This document shows positions 43,183 through 55,962 of a DNA stretch of 64,000 nt, piece by piece. Positions within the stretch are counted from its first letter, which is position 1, and every line of letters starts with the position of its first letter. The translations under genes and the position numbers were made by a program. Origin of the DNA: Haematococcus lacustris (taxonomy: Eukaryota > Chlorophyta > Chlorophyceae > Chlamydomonadales > Haematococcaceae); assembly GCA_030144725.1 (NCBI GenBank), contig JASKMD010000030.1, forward strand, positions 3,545,896 through 3,609,895, read 5' to 3'. The notes under the pieces were generated by a model that did not search any database, had not been told where the DNA came from, and worked only from the letters and a program-made list of their open reading frames with translations.

Positions 43183-46037
43183 TCATCTTTTCTTATACAC
43201 GCAGGCTTTCAGTGCGGGCCACGCCATCGACTCCGCGCCCGGAGCCGCAGTGTGCAGCTTGCGCAGCACCGCGACAAAGAACATGGTATTGGAGGTGTCC
43301 AAGCTCTGCAACGCATACCCCAAGCGAGCCAGACAGCGCAGGAACGGTTTGAGGTCCTCCGCCTGCGGAACTTGCGATCCTCCGTCCTTCCGCTGCTTGC
43401 CAGCCGGGGCAGGGCGGGACGGGGCTGCCTCCTCGTCGGCGCCGTGCTGCTCGTCTGCGGCGAAGCGGCTGCGTACCTGCGGACCAGTAAGCACACCCGA
43501 CAGCTTGAAAACGAGCAGGATGTGCAGTGAGGCAGCTGCTGAGGCTGGTTTCTGCATGGCATTGGTCTGGTAACTGAGGGCATATGGCTTCAGCTCCATC
43601 AGGTACATCCAGCTCGACCCAGCGGCCAATGCTATGGCACGTGCACCTAACCCTCGCCCATATCCTCACTACCAGCACCATCGTTACCATTATCATCCTT
43701 GCCCACACCCTCCCCTCCAGCCTCATCATCTCCCCTTTCCACCCAAGCCTGCAGTACCGCGACAGCGCCCCTTCCGCCTCACCACCCAGCCCACCTCAGC
43801 AATCCACAACCAGCCCTTGTGGCGCAGCACGCGGGAGGCCTCCATCAAGAACTGCGCATAGTCCGTGCCCATGAGGGCCAGGGAGAAGACGGCCACGTCC
43901 ACGCTGGCGTCAGGCAGCGGTACCGCGGCCATGTTGCAGGCCACCACATGGGGCGCAGCTGACACCAGGTCAAAGGAGTGCACGCGCTGCAAGGGCAGTG
44001 CAGGCGCCAGCAAAGCCCAGTGGGACCTGCCCTCTGCCACAGCCCCTGCCCCTGCCATCCCAGACCTACACGGCTTACCCTATGATGTGCGCTGCCTCAA
44101 CCCTCCTTTGTAGCAGGCAGTTTGTGTACAGGCTCCCCCTCTTTGCATGTCCTAGCCCTCGCCTTCCTTGCTCCTTTCCTCTTGCACCGCCTGCCCTGCC
44201 TGTCACCTGCTTCACACGCGTGGCCAGCTGGCCCTCCCCACACCCAAAGTCAGCCACCACCAGGCCCTCAGGGCGCGCCGCCAGCCACCGCGCAGCCAGG
44301 GCCAGAGGCTGTTGCGGCCAGCCTGCGGTCTGGGACGCAAAGCCCTGGTGGTACTGGGAGAACAGAGATGGGTCGGCCTGCAGGCAGGGAGCACCACCAG
44401 GTTGCCTACTCAGGCAATGTCGGGACTACAGTGATGACCCACACCTGGCAGAGCAGCCACCGGTGGCCTCACAATTTGTCAATGGGAGTGTGAGTTTTGC
44501 AAGAATGGGGTTGCAAGCGCCTATCACAACTAGCCAAGCCATTTTGCATCACTGGCCCTGCCAAGACTCCTGCACCATTCCCTGCCCAGCCTACAGGAGC
44601 TGGGGCAGCACATCTGGGGTGGATTGGCGTGTGTTGGGAGTGTGGGGGAGGGTGCACACAGCTGGTTCTAGGACCAAGGCCAAATCCTCCCTGCCTCCAG
44701 CCTCATTGGGGTCCGGTGGGTGTGAGGAAGGGTTCAGTCTCTAGCCTCCTGCTCCCGCCACACTCAACGCCTATTTTGCCTCACTTGCAGTGGGCTAGCA
44801 CACAGCTGTCAGTGCTCCCTCTCTCACCCCTCACCAGCCCACTTACACCCTTCTCAAACTGCCCACACCCCACCTCCCCTCTCACCACTCTCTCTCCCTT
44901 CCCGCCTCCTCTCCCTTCCCGCACTCACCTGCATCATCTCCAGCGCCTGCTGACCGTCACATGTATACAGCGCTTCATTCAAGGAGCGGAACCGGCCACC
45001 AGCCAGCCGGGCTCTCATCTTGTCCAGCAACCCACTGCCTGCCCCTGCCCCTGTTCCAGTCCCCGCCACGACCCCATCCACTGCTCCCACACCAGACTCC
45101 ACCCCATCAGCTACTGACCCACCCCCTTGACTGGCGCCTGCTGCCGCCTTGCCGCGCTTCTGACTTGCAGCCCCTGTGTTGGGGGCACGCTGTGTGTGCT
45201 GCACTGCCTGGCTGACCCCTGGTGCACCCCCAGCATTGAGTGCAGGTGGCACCTGCTGTGCCTTACTTCGTTTTGCCTTCTTGCCCACCCGTGACTCCTG
45301 ACCTGCCCCACATGCCTGCTGATCCAGTGTTTCCACAGCCTGCTGCACCCCCACTCCTGCTGCCCCTGCTCCCTCAGCTGGGCCGCTGACTGCCGCTGCT
45401 GGCTGATGCCCAGCACCTGATGGCCTGCGCTTCTTTCCTGACACGGCTGTGAGCACTGTTTGAGCAGCTGGGGCAGCTGTTGGCGTCTTGCCTACAGAGG
45501 CAGCAGGCTGCCCAGGTGGCAAGGTAGGGCTGTGGCATGGCGAGGAAGATGCTGCTGGTAGTGTTTCATGCCTAGGTATTGTATGCTCTCGTTGCAATGC
45601 TGACTGCAAAGCGTCTGACTTAAATTTGTTCTTGCTGCGCTTACTACTGCCGCCATTTGTAATGACATGGGCTGGTTTGCCTTCAACCTGGCCGTCTAAT
45701 GGGGCGGTCCCACGCTGGGACTGACTGGCAGGCCCCTCACTGGGGACACCATCTGCCACATTTGCTGATTTGGTAGGCTTGTCTGCTTTGCCGTGCTTGG
45801 CGCCAGCTGCGGGACTGGCACCACTGTGCTTTGGCAAGCCTGCACATGCGATGCACGCACACGGTCCAATGCTGGGTACACAGCTGGGCTGACTGCTAAA
45901 GAGCTAATGTGACAATGAATACACGAGAGAAGACTTCATTTGTGCAAGCCAGCACACATTCAGGGGCAGTCCATGTTGGCTGCACACCTGAGTCCTGGGC
46001 TGCATGTCTCGCCTGCCAGAATGACGGGACGAGACAT
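43183..46037 (-). CDS. RRP8: RRP8, nucleolar rRNA m1A methyltransferase
   Basis: RRP8 methylates an adenine base of 25S/28S rRNA using S-adenosylmethionine and helps early pre-rRNA processing. Exons: 43183-43476, 43795-43986, 44207-44377, 44929-45871, and a tentative first exon 45988-46037 ([16 protein letters not shown]). The total is 549 residues, divisible by three. The large exon encodes a long low-complexity basic N-terminus ([25 protein letters not shown]), typical of nucleolar RRP8, ending in [17 protein letters not shown]. The conserved domain follows: [20 protein letters not shown], motif [62 protein letters not shown] and [20 protein letters not shown]. The large exon has no in-frame ATG near its start, which forces an upstream exon; the one proposed fits splice phase but is not proven. 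Confidence 0.92.
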
Positions 46038-46303
46038 CAGCTGTTCGATGCGCGAAGACCGCAGCGAGCCGGCGCCGGCTGGCGGATATGGCGGAAGTAA
46101 ACCCCATCCCTCGTCTGCCTCCATTGTAGTTAAATGCTGGGGCAGTACCCACTGCGGGCCAGGCAGGAGTAGACCTTCATAACCGTTAATGTCACACTCA
46201 AGAATTGCTCCGAGCGACCGTGGCCCCGTGCTGAAGCGACTGGAATACACTGGACCCCGTAGCGGTGGTGCCTCTGAAGCGGCCGTGACGGGGACAAAGG
46301 AAA
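46038..46303. promoter_or_regulatory. Divergent promoter region, RRP8 / NTF2
   Basis: Only about 266 bp separate the proposed RRP8 start (minus) from the NTF2 ATG (plus), so both promoters must lie here or overlap the 5' UTRs. No TATA-like element is evident. If the RRP8 first exon is elsewhere, the spacing changes. Confidence 0.5.
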
Positions 46304-47038
46304 ATGGCAGATGCAGATGCTGTTGGCTCGGTGCGTGCACGGCAGTTCAAGTACTTAGGCTATGGCAACGATGCTGATCTCTGGGAAAAGATCGCTCTCG
46401 ATGCGCCTCGCAGGCTTTCCTGACGTACTATTACCAGCTGTGGGAGAGCAACCGGGCCGCACTGGGTACTCTCTACCAGGACCAGTCCATGCTCACTTTT
46501 GAAGGCCAGAAGCTACAGGGCGCACAGGCCATAGTGGCGAAGCTGCAGGCATTGCCGTTCGGCACTTGTAAGGTCAACATTGTGTCCAAGGATTTCCAGC
46601 CCTCGATATCGGGAGGCATCATGGTGTTCGTCACTGGTAACATGCAGGTAAGAGAGGAAGCAGGTGCAGGTAGCAGGATGTGCCGAGGTGTCAGCAGCAT
46701 GTGCCAGCCATTAGTGATGTTGTGGCATCAAAAGGAGATGCCTGTGTGTGACACAGGTGGAGGGAGAGAGCAATGCCATGAAGTTTAGCCAAGTGTTCCA
46801 CCTGATGCCTTTCAACACCAGCTTTGTTGTAACCAATGGTAAGTGTGTGGGCCGCAAGCAGCGACATACAGGCAAGGCATATGCAGCACGTTGCACTGCT
46901 GGAACTGTGCAATGCACATAATTCATCTCACTGATTTGCATGTGTTGGCTGGCTATTTCAGTGTACAACCAGCAGCGCTGAGTTTTGCTTGCGTCATTTG
47001 TGGCACATGCAGACATGTTTCGCCTCAACTACGGATGA
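46304..47038 (+). CDS. NTF2: Nuclear transport factor 2
   Basis: NTF2 binds Ran-GDP and FG nucleoporins and carries Ran back into the nucleus. Four exons (46304-46330, 46414-46647, 46757-46838, 47013-47038) encode 122 residues, the usual length of the family. The sequence begins MADADAVGSAFLTYYYQLWE and shows the diagnostic SMLTFEGQKLQGAQAIVAKL, VFVTGNMQV, NAMKFSQVFHLMP and the terminal FRLNYG. The first exon has only nine codons. A TGTAA motif, the green-algal polyadenylation signal, lies at 47170-47174, about 130 bp after the stop. Confidence 0.95.
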
Positions 47039-47428
47039 AGACCAACCGAACAAACAGCTACATCCATGCAGTGTCGTTTCAGGTGCATGTGCAATTGTGG
47101 GCCAGGCAGCTCCTTCACAAAGAGACGTTGCAAGCAAACTTGGTACATCAGCCCAGTCTTGCCTTGCAATGTAAGGATGCATCGTATCTTCCGACCATTG
47201 AGTGTGCCTACTCTTGTAGGCTCTGACCCACGCCTTGAATGCATTAAACAAACTTGCATTCACCCAGCAGGTTGTGCGGACACCTCATCAATCCCTTATC
47301 CTCTACTCTCTCGTATGTATTGTCTCTATCCATCTGATCATCCTCCCACAGTTACTAGCAATATTGAATATCATAGCTGATGTGTGTGTCCATGCAGCTT
47401 GACTAATCACATCATAAACAGTACTGGC
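47039..47428. other. Convergent intergenic region, NTF2 / J-domain gene
   Basis: Holds the two facing 3' UTRs. No further gene is supported. Confidence 0.5.
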
Positions 47429-48018
47429 CTAGCACCTAACCTTCCGTTTCAGATCTGCAAGCATTGCATCGATGTCTTCTTCTGACTTTGCTGTGCTGGT
47501 GGCAGGCGGTGGTCGCTGCTGCTGTTGCTGCCTGCTTGCTGCAGCCTCTTGGTTCAAGCGCTCGCCATAGCTAGCATACAGGTGGTCAAACTCCTCAACA
47601 GAGCTGCGGGGTTTGGAGCTCTTGCTGTTGTCACCCGTGGCTGCTGTATCCTGGGTTGCTGCACCCAATGTCCCAAAAGCATCTTCCAGAAAGTCCACAA
47701 ACTTCTGCAGCAGCAACAGAGTCCACACCGCAACCATAGGGCAGTGCCACATAGCCATATCCTGCTGGCTGCCCAGCCCTGCAGGGCACTTGGTGAGGAG
47801 CACACACAGGATACATAGCAGCCACCAGCAGCAGCATTCCATCCCTGCCAATGCACTGTTGCCCATGCAGCATGCTTATTGGATTGACATGCAAGCCAGT
47901 CAGTGTCCTGCACCCCTGCCTGAACCGTCTTTTAACAGCCTGAGCATAGCGCTGTTGTCGGCCCACCTCGCCAACCTCAGTTAACTCCTCCAGCAGCCCC
48001 TTCTGCGACTTGCTGCTG

Positions 48019-48056
<38 letters not shown>

Positions 48057-49068
48057 ACTGCTGGCTCGAGCAGCCTTGCGAGCCCTGCGTGCCTTGTCCC
48101 ACGCAGACAGCTCGTTGTTCAGGTCCCGTAGCAAATCCTCCTGTGACCAGCCGCAGCACCATTCCTACATCAGGCTGTGCATTAAACTAGGTGCATGCAT
48201 CAGATTGACGTGGTTATTCGCTGCAGCGATGCCTGCATGCTGCCATATGAGTTGCAGTCGTTGAAGTAGCAAAGCTAGGGGAATGGGTGCAGCTTGGCCA
48301 CTTACAAGGCTGTAGGATGACTCTGGCTTCTGTGTCCTGCTTCCCCCGGACCTGCCACCATAGCCATCTGAGCGCCAGTCTGAAGCTCCACCCTTGCCCT
48401 GTTGAGCGTGCACATCAGCCAACTCACATAGGCAGGCCACCCTCCAGCTTGTCCCCGCTTTCCTCACATGGAATCCATGCAGCTGCACCCACCATGCGCA
48501 ACCGTCTGTCATACTCAGCGCGTTTCCTGTTGTCAGATAGAGTCTCAAACGCCATCTTGGCCTCCATGAACTGCTGCTGGGCATCTGCAGCTTTGTTGAC
48601 ATCTGGGTGCAGCTTTAGCGCTTTCCTCCTGTATGAGCGCTTGATGTCTTGCTCAGTGGCAGCCTGGTCTATGCCCAGCACCTCGTACAATGACTCTGCA
48701 TGTCACATCTGGCCAAGGGGGGGTTATGCACGGTGCCAGCAGCAATCTACAGCAAACTGGCGGACTGCTGCTCATCACACTCCACCCTCCCCGACCCTGA
48801 TCCTCCGTCCTGCTGCTGCTGCTGCTGCTGCTTAGTATCAATACTGGGAGGGCCCAACTCACGGTTTGCCACAAAGCGTGTGATAATGCTCGTGCGCTCT
48901 CTCGTGGCATATGCCGGACTGGCGACGGTGGTGGAAACCCTGCGTGCAGCTGTAGCAGCTTATTGCCCACCGTTACCAGCGCTCGCCACCGTCCGCGCTC
49001 GCAACGGTGCAAAACAATTACCTGCTATGAAAATTAGGTGCGAGGTATTGAGGCCTCCAGATGTGCAT
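47429..49068 (-). CDS. J-domain co-chaperone, probably plastid-targeted
   Basis: J proteins stimulate HSP70 ATPase activity and deliver clients. Six exons, all in phase, encode 289 residues: 49022-49068, 48863-48939, 48493-48695, 48306-48398, 47967-48140, 47429-47704. The proposed N-terminus (MHIWRPQYLAPNFHSRVSTT, then VASPAYATRERTSIITRFV) is rich in Ser/Thr/Arg with no acidic start, like a transit peptide. The J domain follows (LYEVLGIDQAATEQDIKRSY, with HPD in KLHPDVN, then FETLSDNRKRAEYDRRL). Downstream are a Gly/Ser-rich segment, DLLRDLNNELSAWDKARRAR, a (CTG)n-encoded polySer, LLEELTEVGE, FVDFLEDAFG and a Gln-rich coil near the C-terminus. The LEELxExGxxFVxFLE pattern resembles a small group of plant chloroplast DJC proteins. 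The first two exons rest on splice-phase logic only. Confidence 0.85.
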
Positions 49069-49521
49069 TAACTACCTTGTAAGCTGCGGCTCGTGCGGAG
49101 TCAACAGAGCTAAAGCCTATGACATAATGCTATGCAAGCATGCATGGATGGAGGACAAGTGATCCATGCCATAAACTCATTCTTCAGCTTGTGTTTAGCA
49201 GCTTTTGGCGGCGTATGAGTCACCAGAGGTATGCTTCACATCAGTTAAGCCGGCCTAACTGCTACAGCCCAACTTTCATAACCCGACCATAAGCCAAGCT
49301 GCACGGCGCCCCATACTCTGCGTCCTACACGCCCTGCATCCCCGAGCCTAAGTAACCATATGTCGTTGACAAGACGCAGTGGGTGGTTCCAGCTGCCAGC
49401 TCACTGGCTGCGGCCATGCTGCCAACCTAGACGCTCGCGCCAGCAGACATGAAGACCACCATGCACTGGCAGGGCCCGACAGTCATGAGCTCCCTTGCGC
49501 TGTGAAGAGCCACCCAGGGCC
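49069..49521. other. Intergenic region, J-domain gene promoter / SerRS 3' flank
   Basis: No gene is supported. It contains the J-domain gene's 5' flank and the SerRS 3' UTR. Confidence 0.5.
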
Positions 49522-50972
49522 TTACTTGTCCTCCTTGGTGGCTGGCTTGGGCTTGTCTATCAGCTTGCCCTTTGCATCGTACGTCTGCAGAGTGACAAAG
49601 ATGCATGGCACAACAGCCAGTCCCAGCTGGTAAGGGCAAGAGCTCCTCAGCTCAGCCTCACTCGCAAGCTGCCCCCCAGCACCGCACAGCCCCTGCTGCT
49701 GCCTCTACTGCTGCCAGTGACCTACCTGCCTTCCCTGCCACTGCAACTGCTACAGTGAAGAGTCACCCACCTACCCAACCACCTGGCACCCCAGCCACCA
49801 TACGGGCCCCAGCTTACTGTGCTCATATCACGTGGCAGCAGGTACCTGCTGCTGCGTTCTGGCCATACAAGGTTGGTACAATTGAGTTGATCACCTGACT
49901 GAGTACCTGCTGCTACTGAGACTGTCAGTACTTTGCTCTCGGCTGCCGCTGCCCCTAGGTGTGTCTTGTCTACAGTCCAGCAGCCTTGCAGTCTTGATAG
50001 TGCATCAGGAACCCACACCCTTCATGGGATCCGTGGCGTTTGTTTGCATTCCCAATGGCCCGTGCGTCAGCCTGACCCCATCAAGTCGATCAGCACACCA
50101 GCACACACGGGCACGAAGCACTGCTGCCACAGCTGCCTCTACTGCTGCCACATTCTGTGCCTGGCTGCCCCTCCTGTAAGCACCCTGACAGCCACCACCC
50201 CAGCCCCTCTACCCCCCCTGCCTTCCGGCTGCTTACCTTGCGGAAGGGAATGAAGTCGATGCCCATCATGAAAGGCCGCAGGGCCTCAGGGACAGTGACC
50301 CCCTCAGGCGTCTGGTAGTTCTCCAGCAAGCAGCACATGGTGCGCTCCGTGGCGGTGAGGGTGCTGTTCAGCATGTGCACGAAGGCCTTGGTGGAGGCCT
50401 CAGCGGGGCCCTGGTTCTTGGGGGTGCGCACACGGATGTCCAGCCGCCGTGACTGAGGGCAGCAAGCAGGCACAGGTGGGCACAGGTGGGCTGGGTGGAC
50501 CTGAGTCAGCAGCAGTGGTGCTGGCGCAGTGGCAATGGCTGGAGTGACAGCTGGCAGTGTCAGCAACAGCAGCAGCAGCAGGGGCAGCAGCAGCAGCAGG
50601 GGCAGCAGCAGCAGGGGCAGCAGCAGGGGCAGCAGCAGGGGCAGCAGCAGGGGCAGCAGCAGGGGCAGCAGCAGGGGCAGTAGCAGCTGGGGCAGAAACA
50701 GGGCAGCAGCAGGGCCAGGCAGGGGTGGTGGCAGCGGCAGCAGGAGTGCAAGCGTCAGTGGTGGTGTCAATGTTGTGGGGGTGAAAGGAGGTAGGGTGAC
50801 GGGCAGGCAGGCGTCCACCTGGTAGTCGAGGCAGTTGCTGCATGACACCAGCTCCCTGAAGGCCTTGCTGGCGGGGAACCAGGCCTCCAGGTCGTACTTC
50901 TTGGACGCTGCGTTGTTCAGCTCCTTGCTCACAATGTTTACCACATGGTACGGGATGTTCAGGGACTGCAGC

Positions 50973-51022
<50 letters not shown>

Positions 51023-53212
51023 GGGTCCAGTCAACTGGCTGTATGTGTCACGTCATGGCAGGGTAGCGCATGACAGGGCCAGGGCCAGGGCTCTTTGTGA
51101 GACCTCCCCTGCAGCCTGCTTCCCTGGGGCGGTGCCCAGCTGGTTGCACCAGGGTCACTGCCAGTGATGAGCAGGTGGCCCACTGGGCGGCAGTGCTGAC
51201 CTGATAAAACGCCTCAGCATTGCCCAGCATCTCCTCCATGGCATCCCAGCTGGCGTTGCCCTCCGGGCTGGTGATGCAAAACTGCTCCACCTTTTCAAAC
51301 TGGTGAATGCGGAAGATGCCCATCTGGTCCCGGCCGTGGCTGCCGGCCTCCTTGCGGAAGCAGGTGGAGTAGCCCACATACCTGAGGGGGCCGCCGGGCA
51401 GCAGGAGTGAGGGCCAGGGGCAGGGGCAGGGGCAGGGGCAGGGGCAGGGGCAGGGGCAGGGGCAGGGGCAGGGGCAGGGGCAGGGGCAGGGGCAGGGGCA
51501 GGGGCAGGGGCAGGGGCAGGGGCAGGGGCAGGGGCAGGGGCAGGGGCAGGGGCAGGGGCAGGGGCAGGGGCAGGGGCAGGGGCAGGGGCAGGGGCAGGGG
51601 AGCAGTTGGTGGGGAAGGGGGAGGTGATGAGGAGGTAAAAGATAGCAGAGAGGCAGGGTTTGTCAAAGCTGGGGATGAGTGCAGCGACAGATTGAACCTG
51701 TGTTGGGTGCATGTCTCCAGCTGGGAGGGGCTGGGGGGTCAGCAGCAGCAGCAGCAGTGCATGGGTCTCTCCACCAACTTGAAGGTCTGAAGGCGGCACT
51801 CAAGGGGAGGCCAGGCCAGGCCAGTGGGCATTAGCCTGGGCACTAGGAGGGGCAGGCTGGCCAGTCAGGTCCCTTGGCCTCCTGCGCTTGATGCAGCCGC
51901 TCACTCACTTGACTGGCAGGTCTTGCTTCTCAAACCAGCCCTTGCGATGCATGGCGCACAGTGTCTGTTCACTGGTGGCGATCAGGTACTTGTCGTCACC
52001 CTCGCCTGCAAGCACAGCCCGGGTGGAGGCCAGGCCAGCGCTTGCACACAACATGCGAGCGGCAGGGCTGGGCTGGGCTGGGCTGGGCTGGGCTGGGCTG
52101 GGCTGGGCTGGGCTGGGCTGGGCTGGGCTGGGCTGGGCTGGGCTGGGCTGGGCTGGGCTGGGCTGGGCTGGGCTGGGCTGGGCTGGGCTGGGCTGGGCTG
52201 GGCTGGGCTGGGCTGGGCTGGGCTGGGCTGGGCTGGGCTGGGCTGGGCTGGGCTGGGCTGGGCTGGGCTGGGCTGGGCTGGGCTGGGCTGGGTCTCACAC
52301 AGCAGATCAAGGCCAGGGTGAGGCACCGCCTCCAGGAGCTGCGGCCTGCTGCTCACCCGTGACCTTGTACAGCTCCTCGTCAAACTGGCTCAGCTGGGCG
52401 CACTCTGCCATGATCTCCTGGCGCATGAAGAAGGGCGTGTGAACCGGGGAGAAGCCGTGACTGTAGCCAAATTGTAGCGCATACGTAATCAACGCCTGCG
52501 GCGGAGGGGCAGGGCCGGGCAGGCAGCAGGGGAGGCTGAGACAGGATGAGGGCAGGCAGACAGTCAGGCAGGCGGTCAGGCGGGCAGGCAGGCGGGCATT
52601 AGGGTTCATGAGAGCAGCAATACTGTTTGAGGGAAGAGCGCCAAAGGTTGCCATTGACGGCGGGCAGTGATTCGAGGCAAGGCGGTCACCCACCGAGCGT
52701 AGGTGCATTCCAGCAACACACTGGCATTGGGTGCTACGCGACAAGCAATGGCTACCAGGCCCATGGGGCAGCTGCATAGCAGCTGCCTCCCTCCCTCCCT
52801 GACTCAGAGCCCTCCTGCCCGCCCACCTTCCTCTTCCCTGCCTGCCACCCAGGCAACGCCTCACCTGGTTGAGCAGCACTCCCTCCCGCTTCAGGTAGTA
52901 GCCTCGGCCCCCTGCCACCTCTGCCCCTGCCTCCATGTCCACAATGTCCAGCATCTGCGCTTGCATGGCAGGCATGCTGTGCACTGTGGTTGGCCCTCGA
53001 GCCAACAAGGTAGGGAAGGAAGGAGTTTGCCAGGTTCATGCCACTGGCCAAGCTGACAGGCACACAGGCCCGCTGCCAGCCATCATCTTCACCACCAACA
53101 CCACCACTAGTCTCCTGCCAGGTCTGCTGGCCCAGAACCCCCATCTGCAGCATACTGCTTGTGTAAGGCAGTTGAGCGGTCAAACGCCTGTTGCACCTGA
53201 ACCCTTCCCGCC

Positions 53213-53246
<34 letters not shown>

Positions 53247-53413
53247 AGGCCAGTCCCTGGCTGTCGTGGCCTGTGGGATAGCCCAATGACGTGATGGGCA
53301 AACCCATGGCCAGGCTCTTTTTGCTCTGGCTGTCTAGTCCTGTGGATGATGTTGTGGAGTACCCTACCTGTCCTGCGCCACTGCAGCTGACCTGACCTGG
53401 ACCCGCCTGCCTC

Positions 53414-53445
<32 letters not shown>

Positions 53446-54902
53446 GCTGCTCCTGCTGCTGCTGCAGCTCACCAGCACCAGGTCCACGTGGTTCCACAGC
53501 TTGCCCTCGGCCTGCCGCGGCTCTCCAAACTCCTTCACAATCACATTGTTGGCCTGCCAAGCCAGCAGCACGAAGCAAAGTCAAAACCAGCAACAGGCTG
53601 CACCCAGCAGCTTCAAGCTGGGAGGAGACCACCACCATGTTGGTCGCTGTGGTTGGTGTGTGTGTGGACGCAGTGCAGCTTGGCCATGAAATCAGTCCCC
53701 GTAAAAAGCTCTAAGAGCCTATGACACCATCTTCATCCCCAGACCCTACGAACCTGTCTGACCCCTCTTGGAAGCCATGCTTGACAGCTGACACTACACG
53801 CCACCAGAGGTGTGCTTTACCGCCAAGCAGGTTGGCACTGAAGCGCCCCCCACCCGACACATATGCCGGCCCTGCAGTCCCCTCACACTGGCACCATCCC
53901 ACATGCGACATACTCCATGTGCGTTGGACTCCATGCTAGGCATGTGCTGGAGACGGGCGGCACGGCTTGTCTCCTGATGGTTGTCTTGAAGCAGCAAGTG
54001 ACTAGGAGGCCCCTTGGTGCTGCCGTGCTGCAGCCATGCTGTTGCGGTCATTGCCCTGCAGTGGTGCTGGTGGTGCTGTGGCACGGTCTGAGCCACACCT
54101 CGTCATCGCTGACGGGCACGGTGTCATGCACCAGGTTCCCAACCAGCACCAGCTTGCTGTCCCGCGCCGTGATCACTTCCTTCTCCTTTTCCTCCACCTC
54201 TTGGATGCTCTTCTTCAAGTCTTTGGACTTTTCCTGCAGCTCGTCTGTGCTGCCGCCCGCCTGCAACAACAAGGAGTTATGGCAGCAAGTACGCTGCTGG
54301 TTTGTGGCTTGCATGTTGCATGCACTACCCAGCTACTGCTGGTGCAGACCTTTAGCAGGTGCATGGACAAAACACAGGGCGTGCCACGATGCATGCTGAG
54401 CTGCACGCCGTGTTAGTGTGCGCCAGTACAGCTGTCAGCCTAGTTGGCATACTTGCATGGCTGCATGATTGCGAGCAGCTCTACGTAGCTGATGGATGAT
54501 ATAGTATGCTGCAGGCAAGGCCTGTTTACTGGTGGCACCTTTCGTATGGATCCAATCTCCTTGTTCAGTGCGTTGAACTCCTTGAGCAAGCCATCTAGCT
54601 GGAAGCGGACTGTGAGGGGGCACAGGGAACGGGCGGTCAAAGCTGTGCAAGTGGGCTGCGGCATGGGCTGCGACTGACCGCCCTACCTGATCGCCATTGG
54701 TTGTCGTGCTCGATGATCTGGTCTACCAGGCTTACATCTGCATAGCGTCGCCGTTGGGACTCGCGCACCAGTTCGGGATCTCCACCTTTCTCTGCACCCG
54801 CACAAGCTCTACAAGTAGCTAAGCTGCCGTCGCACACATTGATATGCAACAACGATGGCTGACGGTTTGCACACCGACGCGGAAGAGGTTGATGTCCAGC
54901 AT
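49522..54902 (-). CDS. Cytosolic seryl-tRNA synthetase
   Basis: It attaches serine to tRNA-Ser (and to selenocysteine tRNA where present). Twelve exons, all in phase, encode 459 residues: 54875-54902, 54687-54791, 54539-54609, 54099-54260, 53473-53553, 52865-52954, 52357-52495, 51909-52005, 51201-51381, 50819-50965, 50237-50452, 49522-49584. The N-terminus MLDINLFRV...[14 protein letters not shown] leads into the long antiparallel coiled-coil arm that grips tRNA ([20 protein letters not shown]). The class II core shows [44 protein letters not shown], motif 2 [36 protein letters not shown] and motif 3 [20 protein letters not shown]. It lacks a transit peptide and matches the eukaryotic cytosolic form. 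Four introns carry tandem repeats. Confidence 0.96.
50569..50690. repeat. CAGCAGGGG-type minisatellite in a SerRS intron
   Basis: Tandem CAGCAGGGG(CAG)n units on the + strand within the intron 50453-50818. Length variation comes from the number of CAG triplets per unit. Confidence 0.9.
50973..51020. repeat. (GCA)n trinucleotide repeat in a SerRS intron
   Basis: About 15 uninterrupted GCA/CAG triplets directly upstream (sense strand) of the acceptor of exon 50819-50965. On the sense strand the run reads CTG and merges with the acceptor. Confidence 0.9.
51413..51600. repeat. (GGGGCA)n hexamer array in a SerRS intron
   Basis: About 31 copies of the same hexamer as at 11697-12214, and in the same relative position: sense-strand (TGCCCC)n just upstream of an acceptor (exon 51201-51381). 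Confidence 0.97.
52066..52292. repeat. (GGGCT)n pentamer array in a SerRS intron
   Basis: About 45 perfect copies filling most of the intron 52006-52356. The sense strand is (AGCCC)n. Confidence 0.97.
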
Positions 54903-55076
54903 TGCGGATGCAACAGTAGATTTATGCTTTGGACAGGCACGCGGCTGTAGTCGCAGGTTCAGGTCAGTCTTGCTGCGGCGCGACCGCAACCTACAAAACC
55001 AACTGTGCGGCTCTGCACGTATTCCCCAAACTCCCTCTTCCGGGAGTCTGCAGCTGGGTCACAACTAGACAACACG
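54903..55076. promoter_or_regulatory. Divergent promoter region, SerRS / 55077 gene
   Basis: Only 174 bp lie between the ATG of SerRS (minus) and the ATG of the gene at 55077 (plus), so a shared bidirectional promoter is likely. No recognised element is evident. Confidence 0.6.
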
Positions 55077-55926
55077 ATGCGCGTGTTGGCGCCCGCCACT
55101 GTGCAGCTTCTGAACGGCGCGCCCGGTGCGGCAGGGAGCAAGAGCCCACTCATGACCCAAAGCGCGACCCAAGCAGCAGTGTATCATAACGGGCGCTTAC
55201 TGTTCAGCTGCGGCAATACTGTCCCCCTCCCCGGTCTTGTCCGATCCTTTGTCATTCAAGAAGGAGCAGCAGGGGAGCCGCAACCGTGTCCCTTGCTCGT
55301 GGCGACGCTCACAGAGGCTGCTGTGACAGTGTTTGCCATGGCAGCCAGCCAATTTGAGGCACTAGGCAATATCGAGCTGCCTCATGGCAACTCCAAGGCA
55401 TGCCGCCTGGCCTGGCACCCGGAGGTCAGAGCTCTCCTGGCAGTGGCCACACAGGTGAGCAGCTGTCCATGAGATGCAGTGAGAGGGAAAGCTGGGGCTT
55501 AATGGAAGCAGCTACCGCTGCCACCGCTGCTGTCGCCGCTGCTGCCGCTGCCATACAGCTGCCAAGCTATTTGCCAAGCAGTATTCAACATTCACATTGA
55601 GTGGCTGCTGCTTGCTGCTGCTGCTGCTGCCACTGCTGCTGTTGCTGGTGTGGGGCTGCAGGAGAGAGTCTTGCTGGTGGAGGTAGACACCAAGGGGTGG
55701 GGCCTGACCCAGACCAGCCGCCACCCTCCCCAACCGCCGCCTGCTCACCGTCAGTGGCAACAGTGGCCTGATCTAGAGCAGCAGCAGGCCAGCAGCGGCG
55801 TGACAGTGCAGGGTGCCTGCCACCTGGTGGGCGCCACCAGCCTGCCCTCCCCTCATGCCCTGCCCTCAACCTTCTTGCACCTGGCCTGGGCACAAGGACC
55901 TGATAACCTGGCCACTGGCTGCAAGC

Positions 55927-55962
<36 letters not shown>

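Noticed and set aside
45696..45837. Start of RRP8 at 45837
   Set aside because: The codon there is TTG, not ATG, and the frame continues upstream to a stop at about 45900 without ATG, so an upstream exon is required.
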